From NCBI RefSeq assembly GCF_001618175.1, contig NZ_LPXN01000024.1, positions 1-53,419 of the forward strand: a DNA stretch of 53,419 nucleotides, given 5' to 3'. The DNA is from Oceanibaculum pacificum. Its GTDB lineage: Bacteria; Pseudomonadota; Alphaproteobacteria; Oceanibaculales; Oceanibaculaceae. Shown piece by piece: positions 32,671 to 41,893 of the stretch. Made by a program: the position numbers and the translations under genes. Under the pieces are notes generated by a model that did not search any database, was not told where the DNA came from, and was given only the letters and a program-made list of their open reading frames with translations. Each line of letters begins with the position of its first letter. Position 1 is the stretch's first letter.

Positions 32671-32698
32671 AGCCTCTGCCGGCGGACCGGCAGAGGCT
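32671..32698 (-). terminator. Terminator after the 162-aa gene
   Basis: AGCCTCTGCCGG (32671-32682) pairs with CCGGCAGAGGCT (32687-32698); 12-bp stem with a 4-nt loop, 12 bp past the stop codon. Confidence 0.65.
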
Positions 32699-32710
32699 TT
32701 CGGGAGGGCA

Positions 32711-33199
32711 TCAATCGACGAAAATCCCCACCGGCTCGTCACCAACCCGAGGGCGGTCGGTGATGAAGTAACCAACACGATTGACGAGGTGGCAGCCGCT
32801 CAGGACGTACATGTTGTCGGCATCCCCCCACTCCACCAAAGTCCAGACGCACAAAGGGTCGGCGGCGCGCACAGCATCCAGTTCCGGCCCGAAGGTTCCA
32901 AACAGCGTACCTTCAAACGGCGCAATCAGATCCACGGCGTTGTCGATGGGCCGGTACTGGGCATGCCAGTCATCGTAACTCAGCGCAGACATGGGAAGCT
33001 CGGGGATCGCCGCCTGGCGGACAACCTCCTGCAATGCGAGCCTGAAACCGGCCGCGAGACCATCGGCCTCTTTCCACGCATCCCAGTCGTCGGGATCATC
33101 GGATTTCTCGGCGGACGCGAGCCGATGCTCGGCGTCCTCGGCGAGGCGAGCCGCCTCGGCGTGCAGGCGTTGCATATGGATGTTGGTCAAAGTGATCAT
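32711..33199 (-). CDS. 162-aa leading-region protein
   Basis: Unrecognised. The N-terminal third is a charged helix (MQRLHAEAARLAEDAEHRLA), the middle holds EVVRQAAIPELPMSALSYDD, and the C-terminal third is beta-rich (VWTLVEWGDADNMYVLSGCH). Acidic and cytosolic. CGAAAGGACG precedes the ATG, as for the 121-aa gene. It has its own terminator. Confidence 0.7.
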   Translation of the reverse strand: MITLTNIHMQRLHAEAARLAEDAEHRLASAEKSDDPDDWDAWKEADGLAAGFRLALQEVVRQAAIPELPMSALSYDDWHAQYRPIDNAVDLIAPFEGTLFGTFGPELDAVRAADPLCVWTLVEWGDADNMYVLSGCHLVNRVGYFITDRPRVGDEPVGIFVD

Positions 33200-33246
33200 G
33201 ATGAAAACGTCCTTTCGTTAAATCGCTAAAATGTTCTGGCGGCAGT

Positions 33247-33270
33247 GCCGCCCGCCGTGAGGCGGGCGGC
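33247..33270 (-). terminator. Terminator after the DUF736 gene
   Basis: GCCGCCCGCC (33247-33256) pairs with GGCGGGCGGC (33261-33270) around GTGA, 11 bp past the stop codon. Confidence 0.65.
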
Positions 33271-33281
33271 GTCGCCTGTGG

Positions 33282-33575
33282 TCAGCGGCTCCAGATCAGG
33301 GCGAAGCCTTTGTCCTGTTCGACCAGGTTGGCGTAGATCGGAGCGGCGAAGCTCGGGTCGTCCAGCTTGACCGAGATGTACTCGTTGCCGCCCTTGCTGG
33401 TTCGGTGCCAGGCCGCGCCAATCTCGACGGTGCCCGCCTTGACGCGGAAGTCAGGGGCGGAATCGTTGGTCTTCTCGACGCTGCTGATCGCGACCTTGGT
33501 GGCCTTGACGCCGAGGGTCTGGATGGTGCCGGTGAAGCCGCTGTCGGTCTTGGTGAAGGTGCCGATGGTAGCCAT
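33282..33575 (-). CDS. DUF736 family protein
   Basis: A 97-aa protein matching DUF736 along its full length: MATIGTFTKTDSGFTGTIQT at the start, DFRVKAGTVEIGAAWHRTSK in the middle, and YISVKLDDPSF near the end. The family is widespread on conjugative plasmids and islands and is thought to accompany DNA transfer, without a proven role. It has leader repeat C upstream and its own terminator. Confidence 0.92.
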   Translation of the reverse strand: MATIGTFTKTDSGFTGTIQTLGVKATKVAISSVEKTNDSAPDFRVKAGTVEIGAAWHRTSKGGNEYISVKLDDPSFAAPIYANLVEQDKGFALIWSR

Positions 33576-33605
33576 GATGAAAGTCTCCTTGCTTGGTTCT
33601 GGCGG

Positions 33606-33780
33606 TCGCGCCCATCGCGACCTTTCCATGGCCCATGACGGAGACCGGATCAGGCCGTCCCTGCACCCCGAAGCGGGCGAAGCGAAGCGGCAGACGGCAA
33701 GCGGGCTGTTTGTTGGAGCGCAGCGTCGGCGTGGAATGCGGCGTAGCCGCAGGGGAATAAACTGACCGCGCGCCGTTGCG
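33606..33780 (-). repeat. Leader repeat, copy C
   Basis: Shares GGGCTGTTTGTTG-AGCGCAGCG and AAACTGACCG...CGCCGTTGCG with copy D before ardC, and more loosely the core of copies A and B. Near the gene, TCGCG-CCCAT-CGCGA (33606-33620) forms a hairpin that in copy D is CCGCG-CCCAT-CGCGG, so both sides of one base pair have changed. The remaining 33781-34041 shows only a small GCGGC hairpin and no supported gene. Confidence 0.7.
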
Positions 33781-34041
33781 GGGACGGGCGACGGGCTCAG
33801 ATGTGGCCATACAGGAAAGGACGCAGAGGGGTCGCTGACCGACCCAAACAATGGAGCGGAAGCCTTGGCTGCCTCGGTGGTCCCTCACCTGACATGGCGG
33901 CGAAGCCGCGCCAGTTACGGGCGGCAGGCACAGGCCACGGTCGCAGGCACCTGGCGGCGAGAAGTCTTATCCGCCCGCACAAAGGCAAGGTGGCAGCATC
34001 GGAGAAGTCCAGGGCCGCACCGGCATGTCAGGGTGCAGATG

Positions 34042-34242
34042 CTATCGGTCACGCGCACGCGGCCCGACAAAGACGAACCGGAATATCGACGCAACCAGCC
34101 AAAGGACAAACGCCCCGACTGGAAGCGCAAACGGCGCGGCGAGGAGCACCCAGCCCACGGCGTCGGGACTGCCTGTGACGTTGGCAACGTAGGCCGCAAC
34201 AATGAGAACGGCGATACCGCCGAGAACCGTTGGCACTGGCAC
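34042..34242 (-). CDS. Small two-helix membrane protein
   Basis: A 66-aa protein with two membrane segments (VLGGIAVLIVAAYVANVTG and WVLLAAPFALPVGAFVLWLV) and a basic tail. Start GTG at 34242 behind AAGGAGGG. Function unknown; small membrane proteins of this kind in plasmid regions may influence entry exclusion or pilus biogenesis, which cannot be told from the sequence. Confidence 0.6.
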   Translation of the reverse strand: MPVPTVLGGIAVLIVAAYVANVTGSPDAVGWVLLAAPFALPVGAFVLWLVASIFRFVFVGPRARDR

Positions 34243-34278
34243 AACCCTCCTTTCTCAAAGGAACCAGCCGGATGGCCG

Positions 34279-34827
34279 CTACTCGACGGGCTGGGCGGGC
34301 TCGCGCGGCAGATCGTCTACCCAGACGATGGTGAGCTTGTGGCCAAGCGTGTCGGCGATCGCCTGCAAGAACAGGCGACAGGCAACATCATCGAGTGCGG
34401 TTTTCGGACGGACAAGAATCAGTTCCGTCGGCGCGCGGCCCTGTTTCTCGGCCTGTCGCCAGTAGCGGCCCATCGCCTCTTTAATGCGTTCCGCGATTGC
34501 CCGCGCCGTTGGATCGTCCGGGGCAGGGTTTGCAAGCGCGGATTCTATGAGAGCGCGGTCGTCTGGGTCGAAATCGGAGACGCTGACCGCCTGCTGCGCT
34601 CCTTCGTATCGCGCGATGATATCCAGCGCATCGAGTATGACTTTACGCTTCACATCCTCTTTCAGGAGGTAGGCGCCCGATACGATGTGTAGCGTCGTGA
34701 GTTCGTCGCCGCTTATCTTGTCTTTGTGGTTCCCCAGGAACCTCACTATGTCGAAATACAAACCAACATCTACAAACGCCACGTCCAATATACTTTCCTT
34801 GTTTTCCATGAATTTTAACATGCGCAT
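34279..34827 (-). CDS. Hypothetical protein downstream of parB
   Basis: About 182 aa; start uncertain between ATGs at 34827, 34821 and 34809. The N-terminal half is helical (VDVGLYFDIVRFLGNHKDKI, LLKEDVKRKVILDALDIIAR); the C-terminal third looks like an alpha/beta fold (ELILVRPKTALDDVACRLFL, LTIVWVDDLP). No export signal. I recognise no family. It lies after the parB terminator, so it probably has its own promoter. Confidence 0.6.
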   Translation of the reverse strand: MRMLKFMENKESILDVAFVDVGLYFDIVRFLGNHKDKISGDELTTLHIVSGAYLLKEDVKRKVILDALDIIARYEGAQQAVSVSDFDPDDRALIESALANPAPDDPTARAIAERIKEAMGRYWRQAEKQGRAPTELILVRPKTALDDVACRLFLQAIADTLGHKLTIVWVDDLPREPAQPVE

Positions 34828-34859
34828 CCACCGTTCGATCTGAGAATGTCGCAAGGCGT

Positions 34860-34889
34860 CCGCCCCGCCAGCGATGACTGGCGGGGCGG
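34860..34889 (-). terminator. Terminator after parB-like gene
   Basis: CCGCCCCGCCAG (34860-34871) pairs with CTGGCGGGGCGG (34878-34889), a perfect 12-bp stem with a 6-nt loop, directly after the stop codon region. Confidence 0.7.
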
Positions 34890-34895
34890 CGCTGG

Positions 34896-36725
34896 TTATG
34901 CCGCCTGCGTGTACTCCTCCTCGTCGTTCTCGATGTCAGACGGCTCCTCCATTTCGTCGGCATCCTCGACGGCCTCGGCCTCCGGCGCGGGCACGTCCGA
35001 CGTAACGGCGGGGAACAGCATGGCTCCGGGGAGCCAGTCGCGGCCCCGCTCCCGCAGGTCGGCGGACAGGGTCGTGTCGTCCTCGGCGCAACGGCGGAAA
35101 TGCCGGGACAGCGCATCCGCCAGCTTGCTCTTGGTGTAGTCCTTGAGCTTGCCCAGACGGGACACCGCCCCGCTCTCGCGGGCGATGGCCTCAAGCTGGT
35201 CTTTGCGACGGCGGGTGAGGAAGTCCTCATCCGGCACCCAGCGGCCCCGCATGTCCACACCCAAATCCGCCGCCACCTGATTGAACAGGCTGTCGATGGT
35301 ATCGAGCACCTCCATGCTCTCCTGCCCGAAGGCCAGAACCGTCAGCAGCAAATGAAGCTGCTCAAGCTCGGTGTCGGACAGGCTCTTCACTGCCGCATAA
35401 AGCTGGCTGCCACTCTTGTCGTCATTCAAGAGCGCGTCCCACGCACCCCGGCTCGGGCGGGCGTAGGCAGGACGCTTGCCACCTTCCAAGCCCAGCGCCG
35501 CGACGAACTCCTGCGCGGTCCGCTCGATGGCGCTGTAACTGACGGGCGGCTTGTCGCTGGCGGCAAAGAACGCCAGCGCGGGGTGGGCATCCACCGCAAC
35601 GCGCCCGTTGTAGCGGATGCCGCGCATCATCTGGATGACGGCGACTTCCTTGGCCTTGCGGGCATCGGCCAGCAAGGCATCCATCATGGCCTCGCTCTTG
35701 TGGGCGTTGACCATCCGCACGACTGGGCCGGTGTATTCGGACTGGGGCTTCGGCGCGGCGGGAGCCTGCGCCGTCGCCTCGGCCACGCTCGGGCGCACGT
35801 CCTTCCTGACCAGCCCTTCCCGCACCTCCACACGCCCGCTCGGCTTGAAGTGAATGACCACGCCGCGCGCCTCACCCTGCTCTGTGCCGGCCTCACGGTA
35901 CTGCCACCATGGGGCATAGCTCTCAGTCAGCACTTCGACGAACGCAGCACCCGTCTCACGGTGGTGCGCAGCCAACGCCTCCACAGCTCCGGCCTGCAAG
36001 CGGTGGAACTGCTCGGCATCGTCAAAGAAGGTGCCGTCCTCGTCCGCAAACAGGTCGGCGGTGAAGGTGCCCGTGTATTGCTCCAGCGGGAAAATGGCGA
36101 GGGACTTGGCGGGCTTCTCCCGCGTCAACATCCCTCGAATGTCATCGGCATCGTAATGATAGTCCTGCTCCAATCGCTCGATGATGGCGCGTTGCTGGTC
36201 ATGGGTGGCCAGCGTCAGCGCCTCGGCCACCGACAGGGAAAACTCCCCCTCCCGCACCAAGGCTTTTGCCTCGTCGCAGAGGGAAGCCAGCGCCAAGCGC
36301 CGCTTGACGGTGAGCACGGACACGCCCGCCTTGGCGGCCACGTCCTCAAGGCTGGCACCCTCGCCCAAGAGCGTGGCGAACGCCTCGGCCTCGTCCATCG
36401 GGGCCAACTGCTCCCGCTGGATGTTCTCGACGGTGGCCAGCCGCAGCGCGTCCGCCTCGGATAGGCCGCCGCGCACCTCGACGGGCACGGGATACTCCTT
36501 CTCGATGTCGCCGCGCTCGGCCAACAGCGACAGGGCACGATAGCGCCGTTCGCCGGACACGATGCGGAACTTGCGCCCGTCCTTACGGACGACAAGGTTC
36601 TGCAACAGGCCGTCAGCCTTGATGGAAGCGGCCAGCCCTTCAAGCGCGGCGGCATCCATGCTGCGGCGGGGATTACCGCCCTCGGCAACGGTGAGTTTGT
36701 TCAGGGGGATGGTCTGGATGGTCAT
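34896..36725 (-). CDS. ParB/RepB/Spo0J family protein (orphan, leading-region type)
   Basis: A 609-aa protein. The N-terminal ParB nuclease/CTPase-like domain spans about 1-110 (IPLNKLTVAEGGNPRRSMDA, the RIVSGERRYRAL box near 55-66, TVENIQREQLAPMDEAEAF near 97). An HTH follows (LEDVAAKAGVSVLTVKRRLA near 125-145), then a long helical region and an acidic tail. It is much longer than partition ParBs and has no adjacent parA; such large ParB-like proteins are typical of conjugative leading regions. The ATG at 36725 follows AAGGAAA and starts the conserved MTIQTIPLNK. Confidence 0.88.
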   Translation of the reverse strand: MTIQTIPLNKLTVAEGGNPRRSMDAAALEGLAASIKADGLLQNLVVRKDGRKFRIVSGERRYRALSLLAERGDIEKEYPVPVEVRGGLSEADALRLATVENIQREQLAPMDEAEAFATLLGEGASLEDVAAKAGVSVLTVKRRLALASLCDEAKALVREGEFSLSVAEALTLATHDQQRAIIERLEQDYHYDADDIRGMLTREKPAKSLAIFPLEQYTGTFTADLFADEDGTFFDDAEQFHRLQAGAVEALAAHHRETGAAFVEVLTESYAPWWQYREAGTEQGEARGVVIHFKPSGRVEVREGLVRKDVRPSVAEATAQAPAAPKPQSEYTGPVVRMVNAHKSEAMMDALLADARKAKEVAVIQMMRGIRYNGRVAVDAHPALAFFAASDKPPVSYSAIERTAQEFVAALGLEGGKRPAYARPSRGAWDALLNDDKSGSQLYAAVKSLSDTELEQLHLLLTVLAFGQESMEVLDTIDSLFNQVAADLGVDMRGRWVPDEDFLTRRRKDQLEAIARESGAVSRLGKLKDYTKSKLADALSRHFRRCAEDDTTLSADLRERGRDWLPGAMLFPAVTSDVPAPEAEAVEDADEMEEPSDIENDEEEYTQAA

Positions 36726-36754
36726 GGGTCGATTTCCTTTCATAGGGATGAGCG

Positions 36755-36778
36755 CCCGCGCCGAAGCACGGGCGCGGG
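36755..36778 (-). terminator. Hairpin between DUF2958 gene and parB-like gene
   Basis: CCCGCGCC (36755-36762) pairs with GGCGCGGG (36771-36778), 8 bp, in the 57-bp gap. It could end the DUF2958 transcript or reduce read-through into parB. Confidence 0.5.
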
Positions 36779-36782
36779 TTGG

Positions 36783-37175
36783 TCAGGCTTGGATGCGGTC
36801 GTGTTCGCGGGCCTCGTCGGCATAAGCCGACAGGCTCTTGGTGGCTTTGAAGTGCTCGTCGCGCTCGATGGTCAGCCCACCGGGGCCACGGACGGCGGCA
36901 AGCTCCGACAGGCGCACGCTGCCCAGTTCGGGACAGCCCATGCCCAGGTCGCAAAGACCGAAGGCAATGTCCTCGTCCTCGGGGTCAAGCTCCGACAACA
37001 GCCACGTTGCCGCGCCCCACGGGCAGAACAGCTTCACCACGGGCTGCCAGTCGTGTTCGTCCAAACCCTTGCTGATGCGCTCACGGTTGGCATGGCCATT
37101 GGCCAGCAACCGGGCGCGTTGCTCGTCAGTCAGCAGCGCCGATGCGCTGCCAAGGTTCGTTGTCGTGTCGTTCAT
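36783..37175 (-). CDS. DUF2958 family protein
   Basis: A 130-aa protein with the DUF2958 signature: LLTDEQRARLLANGHANRER, VVKLFCPWGAATWLLSELDP, AFGLCDLGMGCPELGSVRLS. Common in plasmid and island gene sets with ArdC, DUF736 and ParB-like proteins; function unknown. GGAGG ten bases before the ATG at 37175 fixes the start. Followed by a hairpin. Confidence 0.9.
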   Translation of the reverse strand: MNDTTTNLGSASALLTDEQRARLLANGHANRERISKGLDEHDWQPVVKLFCPWGAATWLLSELDPEDEDIAFGLCDLGMGCPELGSVRLSELAAVRGPGGLTIERDEHFKATKSLSAYADEAREHDRIQA

Positions 37176-37674
37176 TCGCTTCAATCCTCCGTGCAGTCGT
37201 TGGTATCTGCACAGGGCACACACGCCCCGCGCATGAACCTCTGCCCAGCGGCGAGCGACGACAGGAGAACCAGTGAAGAAGCGTTAGCGAAGTCGGCCTG
37301 GCGGCGTCGCGCCGACATCCGACGGGCTCCAAGAGAGCCGCCCCCGCAGGGGGTGCAATCCGGCCAACACGGGACCCCGGACTTGATCCGGGGGAACGGA
37401 GCGGGCAGGCCGGACGGCGACCTTGGGCAAGCCCGGCGGGGTCGGCACAAGCTGGCCAGAGGGGTTCTCGCGCGCAGCGCGAAGAAGAGGAATCAACGCC
37501 GGCCTGGAGGGCCGTCCCTATACCGCCGTGACGGGCAGCGCAGCGCGGGCCCCGGCGCGGCGGCTACCGGGGCGTTGCGGGGCAGGGTGTGCGAAAACCG
37601 TCCAGCTCGGCATCGAGTGCTCCACACCGATCGCCTCTGACCAGGTGGTTCGCGGTGGAGCGATGAGTCCTGAA
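37176..37674. other. Non-coding gap between leading region and metal module
   Basis: No supported gene. It holds GC-rich hairpins, for example CCCCGG-ACTTGAT-CCGGGG around 37375-37393, and a GCGTTAGCGAAGTCGGCCTGG segment (37272-37290) weakly like the leader repeats A-D. It marks the join to the DUF305-CsoR-IS module, which has different neighbours and possibly a different origin. Confidence 0.5.
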
Positions 37675-38241
37675 TTATTTAACCGCCGCGTCGATTTCCG
37701 GCTGCATATCCTGCGTCTGTTCGGCCGTACGGGGCGGCAGTGGGGTGGTGCCGCGAGTGCCACTTCTCTCGATATCGGCGACCAGCAGCTTCATCTCGGC
37801 GATTTCCATCACCTGGGCTCTGATAATGCCGTCTGCTAGCTTACGCACCCGCGGGTCGCGGATGTCAGCCTTCCGGGCGTTGTTGATCGCAATTGAATGG
37901 TGCGGGATCATCGACTTCATAAAGTCCACGTCACCGATCAGCATCTGCTGCCGATTGATCGCCAACGCGACGACGCCGACCACGATCGCACCGATCAACA
38001 CCGCAAGCTTTATCGCCTGGCCCTCATACATCTTCCACATGAAGGCGAGCATGATTACCGCCATCACGCAGCCCATCACGACCGACGAGACGAGCCGGGT
38101 AAGGCTGAAGGTCGCATGATCGGCGCTATAGACGAGCTGGTACATGAGCGGGAACATCACAAGCGTCGAAACGGCGATCATCGCCAAGAAGCGCCCCCAA
38201 CCCATTTTCATCATCTGGTGGTCGGACATCGGCTCATTCAT
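37675..38241 (-). CDS. DUF305 family membrane protein
   Basis: A 188-aa protein. Three membrane helices in the first 105 residues ([55 protein letters not shown]) precede a periplasmic DUF305 four-helix domain with the family motif [20 protein letters not shown] and a second ligand-rich segment (AQVMEIAEM). DUF305 proteins are linked to metal (copper, silver) handling. It is last in the csoR operon, 51 bp after the glutaredoxin-MauE gene. Confidence 0.85.
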   Translation of the reverse strand: MNEPMSDHQMMKMGWGRFLAMIAVSTLVMFPLMYQLVYSADHATFSLTRLVSSVVMGCVMAVIMLAFMWKMYEGQAIKLAVLIGAIVVGVVALAINRQQMLIGDVDFMKSMIPHHSIAINNARKADIRDPRVRKLADGIIRAQVMEIAEMKLLVADIERSGTRGTTPLPPRTAEQTQDMQPEIDAAVK

Positions 38242-38292
38242 TTTATTCTCCTCAGATATCTGTTTTTCCAGTCATGTTCCTTTTGGAGACTG

Positions 38293-39066
38293 TCAGGCGA
38301 AGATCATCCACAAGCCCATGGCGAACATCATTACGTTCTCGGTCAACGAAACGAATCCGAGTGGTACATTCGAATTGCCGCCGACGCAGGCGCACTTGAG
38401 CTCGCGCTTTTGAATGTAGACCGCGTAGAACACCGAGACCGCGCCAATGCCACCAATCAGCAGTGCGACCGGCACGGACAACCAATTGAGCGCGTGCGCG
38501 GTCATCAGGACGCCGGCGAGGCCTTCGCCAAAAGGATAGAGATAGGCGTAAGGCACCCAGCGTTGCGCGAGCAGGTCGTAGCCGAGGAACATCGTCGCAA
38601 AGCTGTCGACGTCGCGCAGCTTCTGCAGCGCGAGCAGGCACATTGTGATTGAAATGAAGAGCTCTGCGCTCATCACGCTGAGCAGAGCGTTTCCCATCAG
38701 CCAGCTGACGGCGAGGGCCAGCGCCGCGCCCATAGCAAAGATCGCGATGACCGGCGTGTAGGTCGTCGCGTCGGGGTCATTGACCGTCTTGCCCAAGAAG
38801 CGGCGCAAGTCGTCATAGCCACCAACGCGCTCACCACCGATAAAAGTCTGCGGTGTCGTTTTGACGTCGTGCTGCTGCTTGAATGCGTCGGTTTCCTCGC
38901 GTGTTTTCAACCAGCGGTCATCGACCTCGTAGCCTTCGCTTTTCAGCAAATGCACGGTCTTGAGGCCCCAGGGGCAAATATGCTTGTCCATCACCATCCG
39001 GTAAACGGTCGCCCGCTTTTCGGTTGAGGCCGGGTCGGCGATGGGCTTGTTGCTCATATCGTTCAT
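38293..39066 (-). CDS. Glutaredoxin-MauE fusion membrane protein
   Basis: A 257-aa protein joining a glutaredoxin-like domain (about 20-105; HICPWGLKTV redox-type motif with a single cysteine, TTPQTFIGG cis-Pro loop, GYDDLRRFLG) to a MauE/DoxX-type membrane domain with four to five helices (about 112-255), which ends in a CACVGGN cysteine pair. It may move reducing equivalents across the membrane or assist metalloprotein maturation. The ATG overlaps the csoR stop (ATGA), so it is co-regulated with csoR. Confidence 0.82.
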   Translation of the reverse strand: MNDMSNKPIADPASTEKRATVYRMVMDKHICPWGLKTVHLLKSEGYEVDDRWLKTREETDAFKQQHDVKTTPQTFIGGERVGGYDDLRRFLGKTVNDPDATTYTPVIAIFAMGAALALAVSWLMGNALLSVMSAELFISITMCLLALQKLRDVDSFATMFLGYDLLAQRWVPYAYLYPFGEGLAGVLMTAHALNWLSVPVALLIGGIGAVSVFYAVYIQKRELKCACVGGNSNVPLGFVSLTENVMMFAMGLWMIFA

Positions 39067-39341
39067 CGTTTCATCTTTCCGAACAAATTGACCAACTCGG
39101 CGAACTTCTCGCGCTGAGCTTTGGGATCGCCTGAGGCGATCGCTTCGTTGACGCAGCAGGCGGTGTGATCGGCCAGCACCTTGTCCTCGACTTTGGCGAG
39201 CGCCGCCTTCACCGCCTGAATCTGGTGCAGGATGTCGATGCAATAGCGGTCCTGCTCAAGCATCTGCGCGACTCCGCGCACCTGCCCCTCGATCCGGCGC
39301 AGGCGATTGATAACGGCTGTCCTGTCCTTTTCCGTCGGCAT
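39063..39341 (-). CDS. csoR: CsoR-family metal-sensing repressor
   Basis: A 92-aa all-helical DUF156 repressor. The Cu(I) ligand set of CsoR is present: Cys34 (DRYCIDIL), His59 and Cys62/63 (DHTACCV). The N-terminal histidine pattern of RcnR/FrmR is not obvious, so copper is the best guess. It should bind the G-rich palindrome at 39351-39367 and release it with Cu(I). It leads the operon csoR-(glutaredoxin-MauE)-DUF305. Confidence 0.88.
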   Translation of the reverse strand: MPTEKDRTAVINRLRRIEGQVRGVAQMLEQDRYCIDILHQIQAVKAALAKVEDKVLADHTACCVNEAIASGDPKAQREKFAELVNLFGKMKR

Positions 39342-39350
39342 ATTCTATAA

Positions 39351-39367
39351 ATACCCTATAGGGGTAT
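39351..39367 (-). promoter_or_regulatory. CsoR operator
   Basis: ATACCCTATAGGGGTAT, a near-palindrome ten bases before the csoR start codon, has the ATACCC-N-GGGGTAT form of CsoR operators (C/G tracts flanked by AT). Its position over the promoter and start fits autorepression. Confidence 0.8.
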
Positions 39368-39493
39368 TCGTTCCCTCGAAAGTGGGAATGCACGTAATAG
39401 ATCGTCTCGACTACCGTTGACTGAGGTTGGTCTGCACAACCGGTTCTAGAGAGACCAATTCTGTATGCCGGCGCTCACCGGAGGGAGGCGAGA

Positions 39494-40915
39494 ATGGGGT
39501 TTATCGAGGGCGTGGATCGCGGGCAGCAAGCGCTGCTCCCACCCTGCATTGAGGACTATGTCGCGCCCGAAGCACTGGTGCGAGTGGTCGATGCCTTCGT
39601 CGCTGGTCTCGACTTGGCCGACCTTGGGTTCGACCGCGCGGTTAGCGCTATCACGGGCAGGCCTGGCTATCACCCCGCCGATATGCTCCGCCTCTATATT
39701 TGGGGTTACCTCAATCAAGTGCGCTCTTCCCGCCTGCTTGAGCGCGCCTGTCATCGTGATCTTGAAGCGCTTTGGTTAATGCGGCGGCTCACCCCGGACT
39801 ATCGAACAATCGCGGCATTCCGGCATGACAATCCCGAAGCGATCGTCGCCGCGAGTGCCGCGTTTGTGCATTTCTGCCGGGATCACGGGCTGATCGGCGG
39901 TCAAACGGTCGCTCTCGACGGCACGAAGATGCGCGCCGTGGCCAGTCCCAAAAATATCGCGGGAGCCGAGCGGTTGGCGCGGGACCTCGCGCATACCGAA
40001 CGCGAAATCAGCTATTATCTGGATCGACTGGACACGATCGACGATCAGGTCGAACAGGGGTTTGGTGACAAGCCCGCTCACCGTGAGGCGTTCAGGAGTG
40101 CGGTCGCAGCGTTACAGCGACGTCGAGAGCGTTTGGCCAAGCGTCAGATCGAATTGGAAAAGCGGGAAGAGAAGGTGCTCGTTTTCGGTGAACCGGACGC
40201 CAAGCCGATGGACTATGGACGGGCTCCGAAGGTGCCTTCGTACAATCTTCAGAGCGTCGTCGATGTCGAGAGCGGCCTGATCGTCCATCACGACGTCTTC
40301 AATGACGCGAATGACAGTCATCTTCTCTACCCGATGTCGACGGGTGCTCGGCGAGTACTCGATACCGACGAGCTCCATGTCTTGACCGATGGGGGTTATT
40401 CTAACGCTGAGGAAGTAGCCCGGTGCGAGCGTGACGCCGTCACGGTGTCAGCACCGATTAAGCGCGGCGCGATGAACAGTGAACACTTCCGGCCCACTCA
40501 GTTTGTCTATGACGAAGTCACCGACACCATCTGCTGCCCCGCAGGCGAAACACTGCGGCCGTCGGGAAAGCATACTCGCAATAGGGCCATCCGATATCGG
40601 ACGTCCGCATGCAAAAAGTGCACTATAAAATCGCAATGCACCCCGGGCGCCCAGCGCACGATCCATCGCCTGTTCGATCAGGCGGCGCTCGATCGGATGG
40701 AAGCCCGCATATATGCCGATCCAGATCTGATGAAAATCAGGCGCTGCACTGTCGAACACCCGTTTGGCACAATTAAACGAATGTCCGGCGGCGGGCGGTT
40801 CCTGACACGGGGTTTAAGGGCGGTAAAAGCGGAAGCGGCTCTGTCGATCTTGGCGTTCAACGTCCTCCATGCTGTGAATGCTTTCGGATACTGGAAAATG
40901 GTCCGCGCCGCCTGA
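39494..40915 (+). mobile_element. IS1182-family transposase gene
   Basis: A 473-aa DDE transposase, apparently intact. It has the N-terminal DUF772 domain (RPGYHPADMLRLYIWGYLNQ, then RLTPDYRTIAAFR), an ALDGTKMRAVASPKN segment with the first catalytic Asp, a charged coiled insert, LTDGGYSNAEE with the second Asp, and the C-terminal DDE_6 zinc-ribbon part (CKKCTIKSQCTPGAQ) with TVEHPFGTIKRMSGGG carrying the catalytic Glu. GGAGGGAGG precedes the ATG. I could not identify matching terminal inverted repeats, so the element borders are not set; they should lie within 39400-39490 and 40920-41045. Confidence 0.92.
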
Positions 40916-41051
40916 GCCGCTCGGCCATTTGCGCCGTGTCTTCGGCGGGCCGTCGCGAGTTTCTGCACAGCCTGGGGGTATCCCCGCTCGAAGGGGTGAC
41001 GGAAAACGCCGCAGGCGGTTGCAGGCAGGGGAAGACCTTCCCCCTCTCCAA

Positions 41052-41891
41052 TCAGCGTGCAGAACGCCCCATCTCATCCACTAGGCGCTGGAACTCTTCC
41101 TGCCGTGCTGGTGTTGCGTTCCGCCACTCCTCGAAACGACCCAGGCCGAAGGCGCCATCGAATCCCATCCGATTGGCCACCTCCTCCCGCTCGGCGCGGG
41201 TAAGGGTGTGCTCGCAGGCCTCACCGGTACAGACCTGGCGGTCGGAAAACGTCGCGCCAGTGACTGCCTGCGTACTGCTCACCTTGCCCGTGCCGATCTC
41301 GCCGTTCTGGCGGCTGACCAGAACCTCTTTAACGAGCTTGTCCCACAGGGCAGCCACCTCCGGGTCGGCGGTGCGGTAGTCGAATACACGCTGGTCTCCG
41401 GTGATGAAGTCGTACCCCATGGCATCGAGTATCTGCCGCCGTTCCACCTCGGTGAGGATGAACTGTTCGCCCGTGCTCAACGACGACACCCACTGACGGC
41501 AGCTTGCGCTGCCCGTACAAGTGATCCGCGCCGTTTGGGCGGTGCAGGGTTCCCCGCGAACGGCCTTGATGTCGCACAGGAGTTGGGCAGCTTCTTCCTG
41601 CGTCAGCGCCGCCTCCGTCTCGACATTCGACAGTGCCAGCGCCACGGCCCGCCCCTCCCGGAACGCCGCATCAAGGTCCGTCTGCAACCGGACGACCCGG
41701 CCCGTCTGTTGGGTCGCCAATACGGACAGATGCTGGATTGTCTGCCCCTGGGTATCGTCAATCGCGAAAGTGCCGGTGGGCATAATCTGGCCGGCGCGTT
41801 GCGTCGAAGGCTGCGATTGAGCCAGCGCAGCGGCGGGTGCGAGGGCGGGAAAGAAAGCCGTCACTGAAAGTACAAGGTGCCAGGTCCACAT
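41052..41891 (-). CDS. Exported protein of the TraF-like cluster
   Basis: A 279-aa protein with a signal peptide (LVLSVTAFFPALAPAAALAQ) and a periplasmic part with three cysteine pairs (LLCDIKAVRGEPC, ITCTGSASC, VCTGEAC), suggesting disulfides. The C-terminus has two similar helical repeats (EVERRQILDAMGYD; RAEREEVANRMGFD). I do not recognise a family. The ATG at 41891 follows GGAGG and is 2 bp after the previous gene. It is probably part of a conjugation-associated envelope structure, by context. Confidence 0.7.
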   Translation of the reverse strand: MWTWHLVLSVTAFFPALAPAAALAQSQPSTQRAGQIMPTGTFAIDDTQGQTIQHLSVLATQQTGRVVRLQTDLDAAFREGRAVALALSNVETEAALTQEEAAQLLCDIKAVRGEPCTAQTARITCTGSASCRQWVSSLSTGEQFILTEVERRQILDAMGYDFITGDQRVFDYRTADPEVAALWDKLVKEVLVSRQNGEIGTGKVSSTQAVTGATFSDRQVCTGEACEHTLTRAEREEVANRMGFDGAFGLGRFEEWRNATPARQEEFQRLVDEMGRSAR

Positions 41892-41893
41892 GG

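Noticed and set aside
35100..36464. 454-codon plus-strand frame opposite the ParB-like gene
   Set aside because: Shadow of the real minus-strand gene, which has recognisable ParB motifs.
39351..39493. Left terminal inverted repeat of the IS1182-type element (GGTTGGTCTGCACAACC near 39425)
   Set aside because: It is partly self-complementary and does not match the sequence beyond the right end convincingly, so I left the borders open.
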